Made by a program: the position numbers and the translations under genes. The notes beneath the pieces were generated by a model, which was not told the DNA's origin, did no database searches, and saw only the letters and a list, made by a program, of their open reading frames with translations. Positions 11,479-23,333 of a DNA stretch of 64,000 nt are shown here, piece by piece. Position 1 is the stretch's first letter. Every line of letters begins with the position of its first letter. The stretch is from Aquila chrysaetos chrysaetos (lineage: Eukaryota > Chordata > Aves > Accipitriformes > Accipitridae), in the NCBI RefSeq assembly GCF_900496995.4, contig NC_044018.1:7712501-7776500 (forward strand), read 5' to 3'.

Positions 11479-14400
11479 GCCGTAAGTTTCATCAGCAATG
11501 AGCAGATTGACTATCCACTGTAGGCAAAGGACAAGAACATCTAATTTTCTCTCTAATATCTCTCTCCCCTCCCCATGAAGACGAAGTAGAATTCATGGCT
11601 GAAATTTCCACCTTTTTTAACTCCCATGTATGCCTGAGACATGCAGCCCCATGAATTACAGTTCAGAGAGGCTAACTCAGTGCCCTGACTATGGGGTCAT
11701 CTACAGTCAAGAGCATGAGGAGCTGATCTGGGCAGTCAGGCTCTGGTTCCTTGCACAGACAACACAGAGAAGTAGAGCCCATCACCCAAATCATCAGAAC
11801 CAAGTGCCAAATGTATCAGTTATGGCAACTTCTCTCCATTGGCTAAAAGAGGCAGCAATGACAAGTGATCCCAGCGCACCCCCTCATATCCACCACTGTC
11901 AGTCAACAAAGCAGAAAAGGCAGTGGGAGCTGTTTCAGGGAAAAGCTTCTCCCAGAAAATGGCCAGCTTGCATGAGAGGCAAGAAATTAGGCTTCTATCA
12001 ATAATGGAGGAGAAGAGACTTGTGCCTGCAGCACTAGAGCTCTTCTTCCAGTTTGTTTCGCACATTAATAACCCCACCCACACGTTAAGGGGTTTGTGGC
12101 TTCAGAGATTCGCTATCGTTGTATTATATCACACTGCAGATACAACTTTTACAGGCTTTAGGAAAATTCACCCTAACAGCAGCACTGGTCTTTTTGGAAG
12201 CTCTCACCAATAAGGGAGCCTCACAAAGACTCTTAGGAAGGGGGATTTGCAGGGGATTAGGATTAAGCCAGTTTCAGTTACTGAAAAGTGAACTTCTGCC
12301 CAAGGAATTAGGGCTGGGATAGCTAATTATTTGGCTTTCTTTTGCTCATACCTTTCACTACCACACTTCAGAGCACGCTACAGAGACAGAAGTAAGAAGC
12401 CAGACATTCTGCAGCCAACAGGGCCACACACTGCCTGAATGAGTGTAACATGGGTGGAAAACAAAAACCCCCTCTGGGAGTGTCTCCATGCAGCCATCTA
12501 GGCAGGAATCCAAGGGGCCGGGAATGGATCTGGGTCACTCCCAGGGCAAGAACATTTTGAGGCTGAGGGAGAAATGGAGATTGACCTCCACCACTTGTGT
12601 GCAAAGATCTGCACAGGGTGCCTTGAACATGGTCAAAGAAAACTATTAGGCAGGTTTTGGAGAATACATGAGTTAGGGGAGTCACCCAGAGAAATCCAGT
12701 CTCTCACTATCCATCCACTCTTTGCTGGAATTCTGTGCCAGGCATTGCCTTCTTAGCAAAGGCCTTATGGCCAGGGAAAAAAAATAAATTCCTAGTTCAA
12801 TTCCCAAGTCCAACAAAGAAGTCTCTTGGTTTCAATAAACTTCCCCTGCTTTTCTACGCAGCTACCCACTGTTTGTCTTTGATTTGCTCACTTCCAAGAC
12901 TTTCTTTCAAAACCTCAAAGATGGTGTCTTCTGCTGTAGGTACAGTGAAAAGGGCCTATTTAGTTGAAATTAACCTCAGAGTAATTCATTGCACTCTCGT
13001 AAAACAGCTTATCATCACAAAGTGAAAGCTTAACCCAGAAAGGCTTCTAACCTCATAAACCACAAGCTTCTAACAAGGGAAGAATCAAGAGACTTTTATA
13101 ATCCAGCTCTTTGCAAGAACAGCCACCGGAGTACATCAGGCCCCTTGAGTCACCCTGGGAGAACAAAACCACAGCAGAGCAGTTTGAGGATCTACAACTT
13201 AGAACTATTCACTTCCAGAGCCATACAAATACTAATTGCTGGACTAAAGGGACATTCAAAGATTGATCAAGTGTTAAGTTCAAGACCTGGTGTCGTTCCT
13301 GACATTGGACACTATCTCAGTCAGGACGTAGTGCAGTTAGGTCATTTCAGTCTTAATCCAGCCAATATTTTATGTATTTGACCTTCAACTCAGGCAAGAT
13401 ACATGGAAATGTTAACCCACTTCTAAAAACTGAGCATGCATTCACTCATGTGTCTTGGTAGACTAGGGCCTTGGTCTATGCAGATTTGGGACATTAAATC
13501 ACTCTCTTTGCCATGATAAGCAAGGTGAACTCTGCTGCTTCTACTACCCAAAGAGGGGTCTGTGCAGATGTATCTGCTACCTGTGTCAATGTAAGAATAG
13601 TCATGCATGACACCAGCATTTTAATGCCACAAGAGTGAAACTAACCACCACCACCACACAAAGGTGTAACCTTCTAACCACCTCCTTAGTACTAATACTA
13701 CACATAATTTTATAACAAAAAAGTTCAGGAGCTCAGCTCCAGAACCTGCTCTTCAGCAAAAAATGCCACTGCTTTATTACAAGATTGGCAAAGTTTTCCA
13801 TAGCCAAACATAACTGCACCGCAGCATCTTCTTCCATGCAAATTTCACACTAACATCATCTGACTGATGGCACTCACAGGCCCACACATGGCAGGATACC
13901 CCTACTGTTCCATCTTCCCTCTCTGCATTCCACAGTGAGGAGTTCAAGGCTACCTGGGGAGACTGTGGAACTGGACCAAGAGGGAGAAAGAAGGGAAAAA
14001 GACAGTAGGATTTTATCAAACAAATCCACAAACCATCCTAGGCACAGACCAACAGGGAACGTGCACCTGCTCCCGTGATTAGACTTAGGGCATGAGGTTG
14101 TTTCAGTCTTCTGCTAATTAGAAGTGTATTCAAAACTGGGGTGTGAAATAGGATAAACACCAGACAGCTAATATGCTGATTATTCATTTCCATGTATGAA
14201 GAAGAGGAAACTCAGCACAGCTGTCTTGCTTATCATACCACACAGCTAAAATCTCCCTGACTGAATCTCAGCAGTCCCTCCCCATACTGGCCTCCTTCAG
14301 TATTTACTCCCACCTCCGGGCTCTGTGTTTTGTCTAGCAGAGAGCAGGTGAGATTGGCTGTGTGGTCTCATAAAGCAGAGTAATCTTTAGCCCAAACTTG

Positions 14401-16951
14401 CCTGCTTGATCCTTCTGCCTAACAAAAAGAAACAACTCAGCTTTCAGCCTTGTTTACATGGGCACATAGAAGCATCTCCGTTCAGACAGCAGCAGCCCAA
14501 GTCCCCCTCGCAAGCAGGGTGAAAGATGTGCTGCCCTAACTGCCACAAAACATGGGCTCTGGTCCAATCTAACTGGGGAGCCAGTCACATGCAGCCCTTC
14601 AGCTGTTCTCTTGTTTCACCATAGTCTTCCACATAGGCTCAAGAGCAGCCACAGCGTAGGGCACATGCAAAATGTGGGGATATTTTATATGGGAGGCCCG
14701 CCTACCTATGGGCTGAAAGACCTATAACAAATCTGAAAAGAACAAAGCTATTTCTGTGGGTAAGGATCCAAAGAAAAATGCAGTATTTCCCCACTTCCAA
14801 GCTCATCTTACTCTGATGGGGATGTTTCCTGACTCCCAAAGCAAGACATTAGAGCAGCTACAGGACAGATCAATGAGCTGATATGGAAGTCCCTGGGCTG
14901 TCCTACATGGGACAGGTTCTTGTCCATGAATTCTCTATCTTGGGCAACTGCCATAACTACTGCACTCTTATAGTGAAGATCAGCTAACATCTCATTCACC
15001 AAAGGAATATAGCAGAGGACAGAAGATCTTCAACTGGGGGGATTCAAAGAGAAATGGACTCTATAGACTGGGCCTTCAGGCACTTGAATGTGGCTCTCCC
15101 AGCTATCAGGTGAGTATCCAAAAAGAAAGTGTATTCTAGAAAAAGGAGCAAGGGGAAAGAGTTAGCATCTCTGATTATGAAAAATGCCTAAGGATCTTCA
15201 AACGCAAAAACCTCAAAACATTTCATGACATACAGATTCGTTTTCTGTCCATCCCTATCCAAGAGGTCTGAATACCCCAGATCCCCCATGTTTCCTTTGA
15301 AATAGCAGCCTTAACTTACATGAGCCACTGTTTTCCATTTATCAGATTAAGTCAGGATAATTAACTGAAGAACAGTGAATAAATACTTGCTTAGATTAAT
15401 ATTGTTCTTTTCCTCACACAGAGAGGCCAGGATAGCCTAATGTGAATGACCCCATCTACCACTAGCAAGTTGTTTCACATTTACTGAAGACTCAACCACG
15501 GGTGACTAAGTGGCTTGTTCAAAATGGGGATGGCATTGATTTGTAAGTGGAGGAAGGATCAGAGACCTCCATTAGTATTCCCCCTGCCTGGCTGCACTGA
15601 TTCCCAACCAAAAGGGAAGGAGGATTTTCTCTGTTTTTTTCACACCCCTGTCACAACAACAGTTTTAACTAGACTTCAAGTAATGTTTGGATGCAAAACA
15701 GATGTCACTTCCTCCTTGCACACCCCTGAAGGAATTTGGTGCTGTTTCATGTGTGCTGTCTCCCAGGATCCTGGGGATATCCAATTTCCCATTCAAACAC
15801 AGGCAATAGAAAAAGCTGAAAGGCAGATTTTTGTGGATTTCTCTTCTGTCCCATGCCTGAACCTGTAACATGAATGAGGCTTTTGGTAGCTTTGTCCTTC
15901 CTTTTTAATAACTACTTCATTTACCACTTACAAAAGCCAGTCTTCTTTCCTTGTTGCAACCTCCTAATAAGATTCCCCCCACATCACTGAAGCCCAATTG
16001 TGCCCAGAGGCTGGGTTATTCAGGAAACAAGGAAGTTTGGATTACACAGCTATTCCTGCTGGCATTCAAAGCCACTGCACCCCTCCCCACGCAGCTCAGC
16101 TCTTCAGCAGGGAGAGATTCTCCAGCCAGTGCCACTTCCAGAGCAGTGGGACAGGCTGAACAGCTACGTGCTTTCCCTCCCTGCCCAGTTTACATCTTTT
16201 AGGTCTGTGGTAGGAAAGAGAAATCTCTTAGGTGAGAAGCTAAAGTTCTGCCAGGCCAATACAACCCTTCTCTGTTGGCTTATCCCCACTGTCACATTGA
16301 ATCTCACAGCTGACAACCACTCTGTGGAGGTGCCGAGTCCCCTTGTATCGCAGTCAGGCCTGGGGTGCTTCCATAGGGAAAAGGGGTCTGCTGCATACGT
16401 GGTTTCTGATACACCATCATCTGAGGACTTCACTGTAATTCTGGAGTTTCATCTCACCACAAGCTGCGTTGCATTAGGAAGTGACGTGGTAAGCGCATCC
16501 TTCGTGCGAGTTGGTCAACAGCAGCAACAAGGGGTTCGAGCTGCTCTGAGCAACTTTTAAGAGACTAATAAATCCCTGTCCCTCCTAGATCTTCGAGGTG
16601 CTAAGAATGTCATCCTGGCACAAGTTCTTCTTTGCAAGCAGTTTGCACATGAAGCTAGAAAACCGTAGCATTGCTTATCTGGATCCATCCTCCCCCCCCC
16701 AATCACTTTGCAAATAAACCAGGATCTCTGAGTACAGCAAAGGTCCCTTAACCTACCCATTCAATGATCCCACCATGCAGCCGTCAATGGGCGCTTCAAC
16801 CCCAGAGCCTGAGGAACTTGGAGCAGGCCCATTTCTTTGAAAAATGTTGTCTTTCCCCTTCTGTTCTGGGTTCCCTCTCAAGCCACAGAGTCACTTTAGC
16901 TGTTTTGAGTAGCAGCTGAAAACCTGCACCTTTTATTTTTTAAGTGTTGTT

Positions 16952-16979
16952 CACACACACACACTTTTTTTTTTTTTTT
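16952..16979. repeat. (CA)n followed by a T15 tract
   Basis: A 13-bp CA run abuts a 15-base T run at 16965-16979. Confidence 0.85.
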
Positions 16980-17084
16980 AAGGAAAGATGCCTCCTTTTT
17001 CCCCATCCAGATGCATTAGATAAACAAAATAGACGGATTTATTACCCCTGTAAGTACAGGGTCTAATTCAGTCCTATCATCTGA

Positions 17085-17258
17085 CTCAGAGCAGATGATA
17101 GAGGCAAAGGAAGAGAGGAAGAAGAGACACACAGAGACATGAAACGACTTACCGAGTCACACTGCAATTCTGTGAAAGTACCGGGGAACAGAAGCCCAGC
17201 CTTGTGCCCTACTGACACTGCTCTACTCATCTAACTATTAGACCAAGAAGTCACCCTT
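17085..17258 (-). mobile_element. Ancient CR1-L3/MIR-like fragment, minus orientation
   Basis: The series GAGACATGAAACGACTTACC, GTCACACTGCAATTCTGTG, GGGGAACAGAAGCCCAG and CATCTAACTATTAGACCA follows, in order, the old amniote repeat containing the tract for gaggttaagtgacttgccc through ctaaccactagacca. It is heavily diverged, and the family name is from memory. Confidence 0.6.
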
Positions 17259-19026
17259 TTTACATGGCTGAGAAAAGTCTGAGGGCTCTAAGCAGTAATA
17301 ACACTGTGAGAATAATCTATTTGAGTATCCTAATTACAAACTTTATCTTGGGCTTCTTACTGCAATGGTATAGCTGTGCTGGGTCACAGTGTTTCTGACA
17401 GTGTCACACATGGAGGTTAGTAATAACAAGCTCACTTCAAGCCACTTCCATCAGCTCTGATGTGTTCTTACCCCAAAAAATTAATCGAGGTGAGGAGAGC
17501 AGCGTTTGGCTACTCAGCTTTTTGGCTGCTTTGAATCTTACTGCTCAGTGCAACCCTGACAGCTTTATTATAAGCACAGCAAATGTTTTGGAATGACAAG
17601 CAGGACTTGCAGTCATTTACTTGGTCTGGGACTGTTTGATTTCCATTTATCACACTCACACAAAGCAAGGTGTGTAGACAATATAGGGAAAGGAGACAAC
17701 TTCAGAGCAAATTGCTCTCTGCAACGGAGCATGGGATTCCCTCAGAAAGGAGCTGTTCCACTTGTCAGGCCAATTAGCAGCAGCTCTGCCACTTTGGTGG
17801 GAAGTAGGGGGAGAGGGTCTGCTGGGGAGACAAATGAAACCCCTGCATGATTCATTGAACCACCCCTGAAATATCTTTGGGAAATTTGCATGCAGAAACA
17901 TCTCCTATTTCCTGCAGACATAGTCTGCACACGTAAGGAGGCTGCCAAGAAACACTAGGTGCATAGAAAGCCCAGTTTTTCACCCCACATTGACAAGCAG
18001 AGAGGGACCTGCATGCTCGTCTAGAATTTGCCATGGGAAATCAGGGAGAAAGGCAATGCACTTCAACTGTTTTTTTCCAGACCCCAAGCCTTTGATAGTT
18101 CTCCCCAATATTAAACAATGTGGACCAGTGAGTCACAAGAAGCCAAGCACTAGCACACTAAACTAGAAGAGGCAAAGCAAACCATCCTCTTGCCAACCAT
18201 TAAAACAGCAGAAGTAACACCTGGTACTTGCAAGTATTTACACCACAGGACTAGGGATAGCAACTATTAGGACCTCTGACCCTCTAGAGACGCCTGCTCC
18301 ACGCTTTTGTGTGGGACCAAGTTGTTTCCTAAGCAGTCTGGCTAAGTGACACTCTCAGGGGACATTTCCTCCCCAGGCTGCCCTTAGATCATGAAAGAAC
18401 GGCCAGAGGCACTGTTCCTCCTTCCAGAAAGGACAAGCCCATCAGAGCTGAAGGCTACATAAAGCTAACCCAAGCCCTCAGCTCCTGAAGAGAACATCTT
18501 AGTGGTCATTAATAGGATATTAACGTCTGCATGCATACTGTTACGCAAGGGCAGCCTTGCTGCTGTGCTTGAGGCCAAATGTGAGGCTCTCCACAGAACT
18601 TCACCCTCTGCAATGGCAGTACCAGAGAAGCTGGTGATGTTCAAGGCAGCTCCAAGAGTATCCTAAATTTTAGATCATGCTCAAGACCACATTTATCTTG
18701 CAACTTTTTCACTTCTGTCCTTCTATCCCATTTGGTTTTGCTGTAATGCTATATGACTGATACTGCCTGAAGACCTTCCTAAAAGGGACCTATCACTGCC
18801 TCCTGCAAGACCTGGTGAGATCCACAGTCACCATGATTTCAGCACATCCGCCACAGAATCATATACTCCAGGTGCCATACGTACCATGCAGTTGCCCAGC
18901 TTGGGTATATATGGGCCATACGAGCAACTCCATCATCTTCAGCTGACCCAGATGATCTCCTACCCTCTTTGGGCTTCACACGTCTTGTCATATGACAAGA
19001 AGGGATGCCCTGATCACCCATTTTTC

Positions 19027-19075
19027 TTAAAAAAACCTTTTACACCCTTAAAAAAACCTTGTACACTCTTAAAAA
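19027..19075. repeat. 21-bp tandem repeat, about 2.3 copies
   Basis: Copies at 19027-19047 and 19048-19068 share TT, A7, CCTT, a variable base, TACAC and a C-ending tail. They differ at two positions, and a partial third copy follows. Confidence 0.85.
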
Positions 19076-21806
19076 TAATAACTAGTGGTAGGTCTCCTCT
19101 TGCCCTGAGACAACTGGCATGGCCTGGCCTTGGCTCTATGGTTAATCCCTCGTATCCTCCAAACCAGTACTGCTGGACCCCACGTGTCCATCCCTAACTC
19201 CAGAAACTGCACACAAACTGTTCAGAAAAGTGCCGGGGGACCAGTCTGACAGTACGACAGACTATCAAAACACACTGGCACTACAGTCACAATCCATGAT
19301 TTCTTCTATAAATCACAAGGAAAAAGAAGCCAGAGAGAGGATATAGCCTATACCAAAACTATGGCACAGCAGGAACCTCTCAGGCACACTCTTCAGTTGC
19401 TACTGTACCTCATGCAGAGCCTAAAAGTGATGGGAGCATATCATTCCCAAAAATCTATGGCAAATAATAAAATCCAGGGAGAGTTACAGCTTACAAAGAC
19501 AGAACTCAGCACTTCAAAGCATGACTGCACGCTAAAGCATTCCCACATGTGAGAAAATAACATTAAAATCCAGTGATATTGGCACTCACAAAAGCAGGTC
19601 TCTCTTTCTTTGTCTGAAAGGACATCTTGATTTCTGTATTACTCATCTTCAGAAAAAGAGCTCTGAGCATTTCCAACAACATGAAGCTGTGTGTTAATTT
19701 GATTTCATCCCCTAAATGGACTATTAGTGGGGTAGGTGTTTGGTCTAAACTCATAAAAACAAATTCAGGGCTCCAGCTGGGTATATATGAACATTTCTGC
19801 CTACACAAGTGACAGGTATTTTTCAGGCTGAAGTGCCATCTTTTATAATCTTCACTATTGATTTTTGTGTTGGTTAAAAAACTCCTAAAACACTTTAAAA
19901 AAAACATTGTGACCAAAGGCCCCTACCTGTCTTAGATTATTAAAAATAAAAGAAATTAAAAAATACAACTGTGTACTTCACTATCAATCTTTCTCTTGTT
20001 ATCATTTTCCTCCCAAATTAAAAAAAAAAGGCTTTTTGAGCAAAAGTTTTTGGGTTGTTTTGTCTTTGAAAATTCTCATCTTATTTGGAATTTTCAGGTT
20101 CAAAAACTGGGAAAATAATCTCATAGATAAAAGAACTTGTAGAACCTGTTTTCATTTTTATTTAAAATAAAAACTGTGACTGTTACTTGGCATTATGTTT
20201 TAAAGTGAGGTGTTTTTGCACCACCACAATAATAATTGACACTTTTGACTAGCCATTTGCTAAATAGCTTTGAACTATTTGGTAGCCTGTTAGGGATGAG
20301 GTGAAGTCATGGTCCCTCTTAAGAAGCAAAAATTTTCATTAATCCATTTGCAAAGAAATCCAGCGCTGAATAGGCTGAATTTCTTCCCATCAAACCTCAG
20401 CCCAGGATCCACTATACGGCATACGTGCACAGCCAGCTCCCCTCAGGAAGGGGAGCACTTTCCAGGAAAATCCCTGCTTTCCCAAAGACAGCAGGAGAGC
20501 ATGTCCAGGCCAACCAGTGAGGGAGAAGCAGCAGCCAAGGCAGGGGGAACAGCGGGGCGCGAGGGCTCTGGATCAGGGTTTTCACCTCTTTCAGGACTTT
20601 CTTTTGAAAGCTGTCAGAGCCAAAAGAGAGCGGTCTATTCAAGTTCCAAATGCATAGGGTCTCTTTGGTATAAATTTTCTTAATCAGTAAAGACCAAATC
20701 CTAGCCTCACATCCCTGTGTGCAACCCAATTACTGAGATTTCAAAGCCAAGCAGCACTATTAAGCGTGTTTAGCCAGACCTCCACCATAACACAGGTCTT
20801 AGGTGTTCACACGACAAACCTTTCACTAAAGCTCAATAACTTCAAAAAGAAGTATTCACTGAGTAAACCCCTGCATTTTGGATTGAAAAGCTCCAAGCAA
20901 GCAAAAATCTGTGGCATATCTTCATAAGCTACACTAATAGTTAATTACCCTCCTTGTTAAATGCTCAAGTCTTGTTTCCAGCAAGCATTACTCACAACTG
21001 GATACAGGCCCAGGCTCTCTCCAGCTGAGGTAAATGAGTGTATTTTTCTCATCTCAGTTCCTTTCACTACACTCCTGGAATACAAAATGAGATTCAGTAA
21101 TGGTAATTGAGCTGTTGACAAGTCTTCCCAGCCAGGGACATAGAATTAGTGTTGCTAACCTTCATAATTTAAATTACAAACCCAACAGTAATTAGTGTTT
21201 TTCTTGGAGCTCCATCTCCTGGAGACAGGTGATTGTGGGAGAATCCCTACTTTTCTTACTTTAAAAGTACATTGTAGACACTGTGGAAAAATCTAGAAGT
21301 GCCTTGACTACCCCTAGCAGATGTATGGGTACAACCAAAGACAGACTGAATTAACTCTAACTTTACTCATTTCTCATTAAAATTAATTATTATTGTTGTA
21401 GCAGATGTCATGATTTGCAACTGTTGAATGTTTGGAAGGAGACAGACTGCAGAGTTATCTCTGAGACAAGTAGAGGCTGAGAATATTAAAAGAAACCAGA
21501 AAGTCCTTCTTCTGGGGCTGAGAGAAAAAGAGATGACCACAAGAGTTTTGAGTTTGGGGCAGTCACCACCAGCAGAAATTATGCAGGAACCAAGGGAGCT
21601 CACATCAGCTTTGCTGCTAACTTTGGGAGATTGAGTATCAACTCTCATCACTGGAAAAGTCCTAAGTTTGCTTTGGCAATGGAAATCTCTGGCCAAGACC
21701 ACCTACAAAGATACCGATATGCAATATCAGCTGAGACACAGAAAAATAAGCATGTTCCTGATCTGAACACATCAAGGTAGATGTACCTCCTGCAGTTGTC
21801 AGATAT

Positions 21807-21821
21807 AAAAAAAAAAAAAAA
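21807..21821. repeat. A15 tract
   Basis: Homopolymer run; it accounts for the phenylalanine-rich open frames on the opposite strand. Confidence 0.85.
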
Positions 21822-21939
21822 GTGTTGGCCCAGAAGACGCAAGTCCTACGCAGCAACTGAGAAATTACGACTACTATAAACTATCGCTGCTACTACTACT
21901 TAGTGATGATCCATTAATTGAAGATGACTTGTGTTATTC

Positions 21940-21966
21940 TATTATTTGAATTTATTATTTGAATTG
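21940..21966. repeat. Short AT-rich tandem duplication
   Basis: TATTATTTGAATT is repeated nearly exactly, about 13 bp per unit. Confidence 0.7.
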
Positions 21967-23316
21967 AACTAGTAAGTTTAACTGAAGACAAGAGAGATCT
22001 AATTGAAGTTTCCCTGCAGGCTGGTCCCTGTGTATTCTGAAAACCAAGACAAACATCTTTCACAACAACACAGAGTGACCTCCTTGATTTAATAAAAGGC
22101 AGCACCACACTAATCTGCAAGAGCATACAGGATGTTCAGCTTTCACATTCCCCACGTTTTTCTTCTTCTGAATCTGCACTGTCAATGTTTGTCTCCAAGT
22201 TAAATTTGCCTTAAGGGTAATCTAACGGTCCCCAGGTTCTCACACTGCACAGGGTTAAGTCAGGCTAATTCAATCCGTCTCCCACTGAGCTCAGACAAAC
22301 AAGGCCACATAACCCTCCTAAGGCAGGGGGAAACCCTCTACTCTGAGAACGACTCCACAATATTAGTAGCAGTTGAGACCCTCTTCTATCAAGAAAATGA
22401 CATTTTCTAGTATCTGCAGTAAATATGGAAGGCATTTTCTCCAGGAAGTCAGCCTCCCATGCTCAGCTGGAGAAAGATCTTAGTTCATAAATAGCAAATT
22501 TCTGCTTTATTTTTGACTATTCAATGAAAATTTCTATTCATTCAAGGGCTGGTAAACAGATTATTGGGTGCTGTTTTACTGGAATTAGTGCTCTGCAGAA
22601 GACCATTTGATAGATTAGCTCTTCCTTAGATGTGGTCCCCAGGAGACAATTCAGGACATCTTCTCCGAGTAAAATGCTGCTGTTCCGTACTGTAAACGCT
22701 TAACCCTTTTTGTTTGTTTTTGCTTTCAGTGTGCAGTAGCCAGGACGATAATCCCACAGCTGGGTTGCAGTGCATAATCTCACTATGTATTTATGCGATT
22801 CCCCATTTACCTATGTGCTGTACAAAGGCCCACTTTACCTGCCCAAACCTCATCATACCCTGAAACCCAGCAGCATTTCCCCAGTGACTCTTCACTCAGC
22901 TGACAATCTCTTTGATAAACCTTGGTATTCAGAGAGCATAGTCTAAAATATGTATCCTATAAAAGCTTTAATTGTCCCTAATTTATTAACTCTGATTTCC
23001 CTTTATTTCAAAACACAGTGCAGGTGAAAAATAACTAACTCCCTCCTATGGTGCTACTTCAGCAATGGCATCAAATAAGTCTGCAATAAATCTCTAACTT
23101 ACAAGTACATTTTAAAAGCTCCACTTAATCCTGTTAGAAGTTTAAAAAGAAGTTAATATTTAACTTTACATGTTTTAAAAGTTTATTCTACTTTGGCTTT
23201 TTGTTCCAAAAGTGATTTTTTTGTGTGAAAGTTTAACAAAAAATCCTTTCAAAGACGGGAATCCAATTTGATTTAGCTGAGCTACTGCTCTGTTCTTCTT
23301 AAAATTATAGTCCTTT

Positions 23317-23333
23317 AAAAAAAAAAAAAAAAA
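23317..23333. repeat. A17 tract
   Basis: Homopolymer run in an AT-rich area; no element is recognised around it. Confidence 0.85.

Larger units (their letters stand above)
8941..17084. other. Non-coding stretch, no gene seen
   Basis: Contains a perfect hairpin at 9487-9509, a pair of TAATTAGCA motifs (11182-11190 and 11204-11212), an A18 tract and the CA/T repeat at 16952-16979. The 186-codon open frame at 16000-16560 matches no family I recognise. Confidence 0.5.

Noticed and set aside
15090..15115. Strong plus-strand donor-like site CAG|GTGAGTATCC near 15110
   Set aside because: No convincing acceptor with a pyrimidine tract at a sensible distance upstream, so no exon was called.
16528..16545. 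GGGGTTCGAGC resembling a tRNA B box
   Set aside because: No A box at the right spacing and no cloverleaf arms. The similar GGTTCGAGC at about 220 was rejected for the same reason.
16000..16560. 186-codon plus-strand open frame
   Set aside because: No recognisable family, domain, splice structure or promoter. An open frame of about this length is expected once or so by chance in 64 kb read in six frames.
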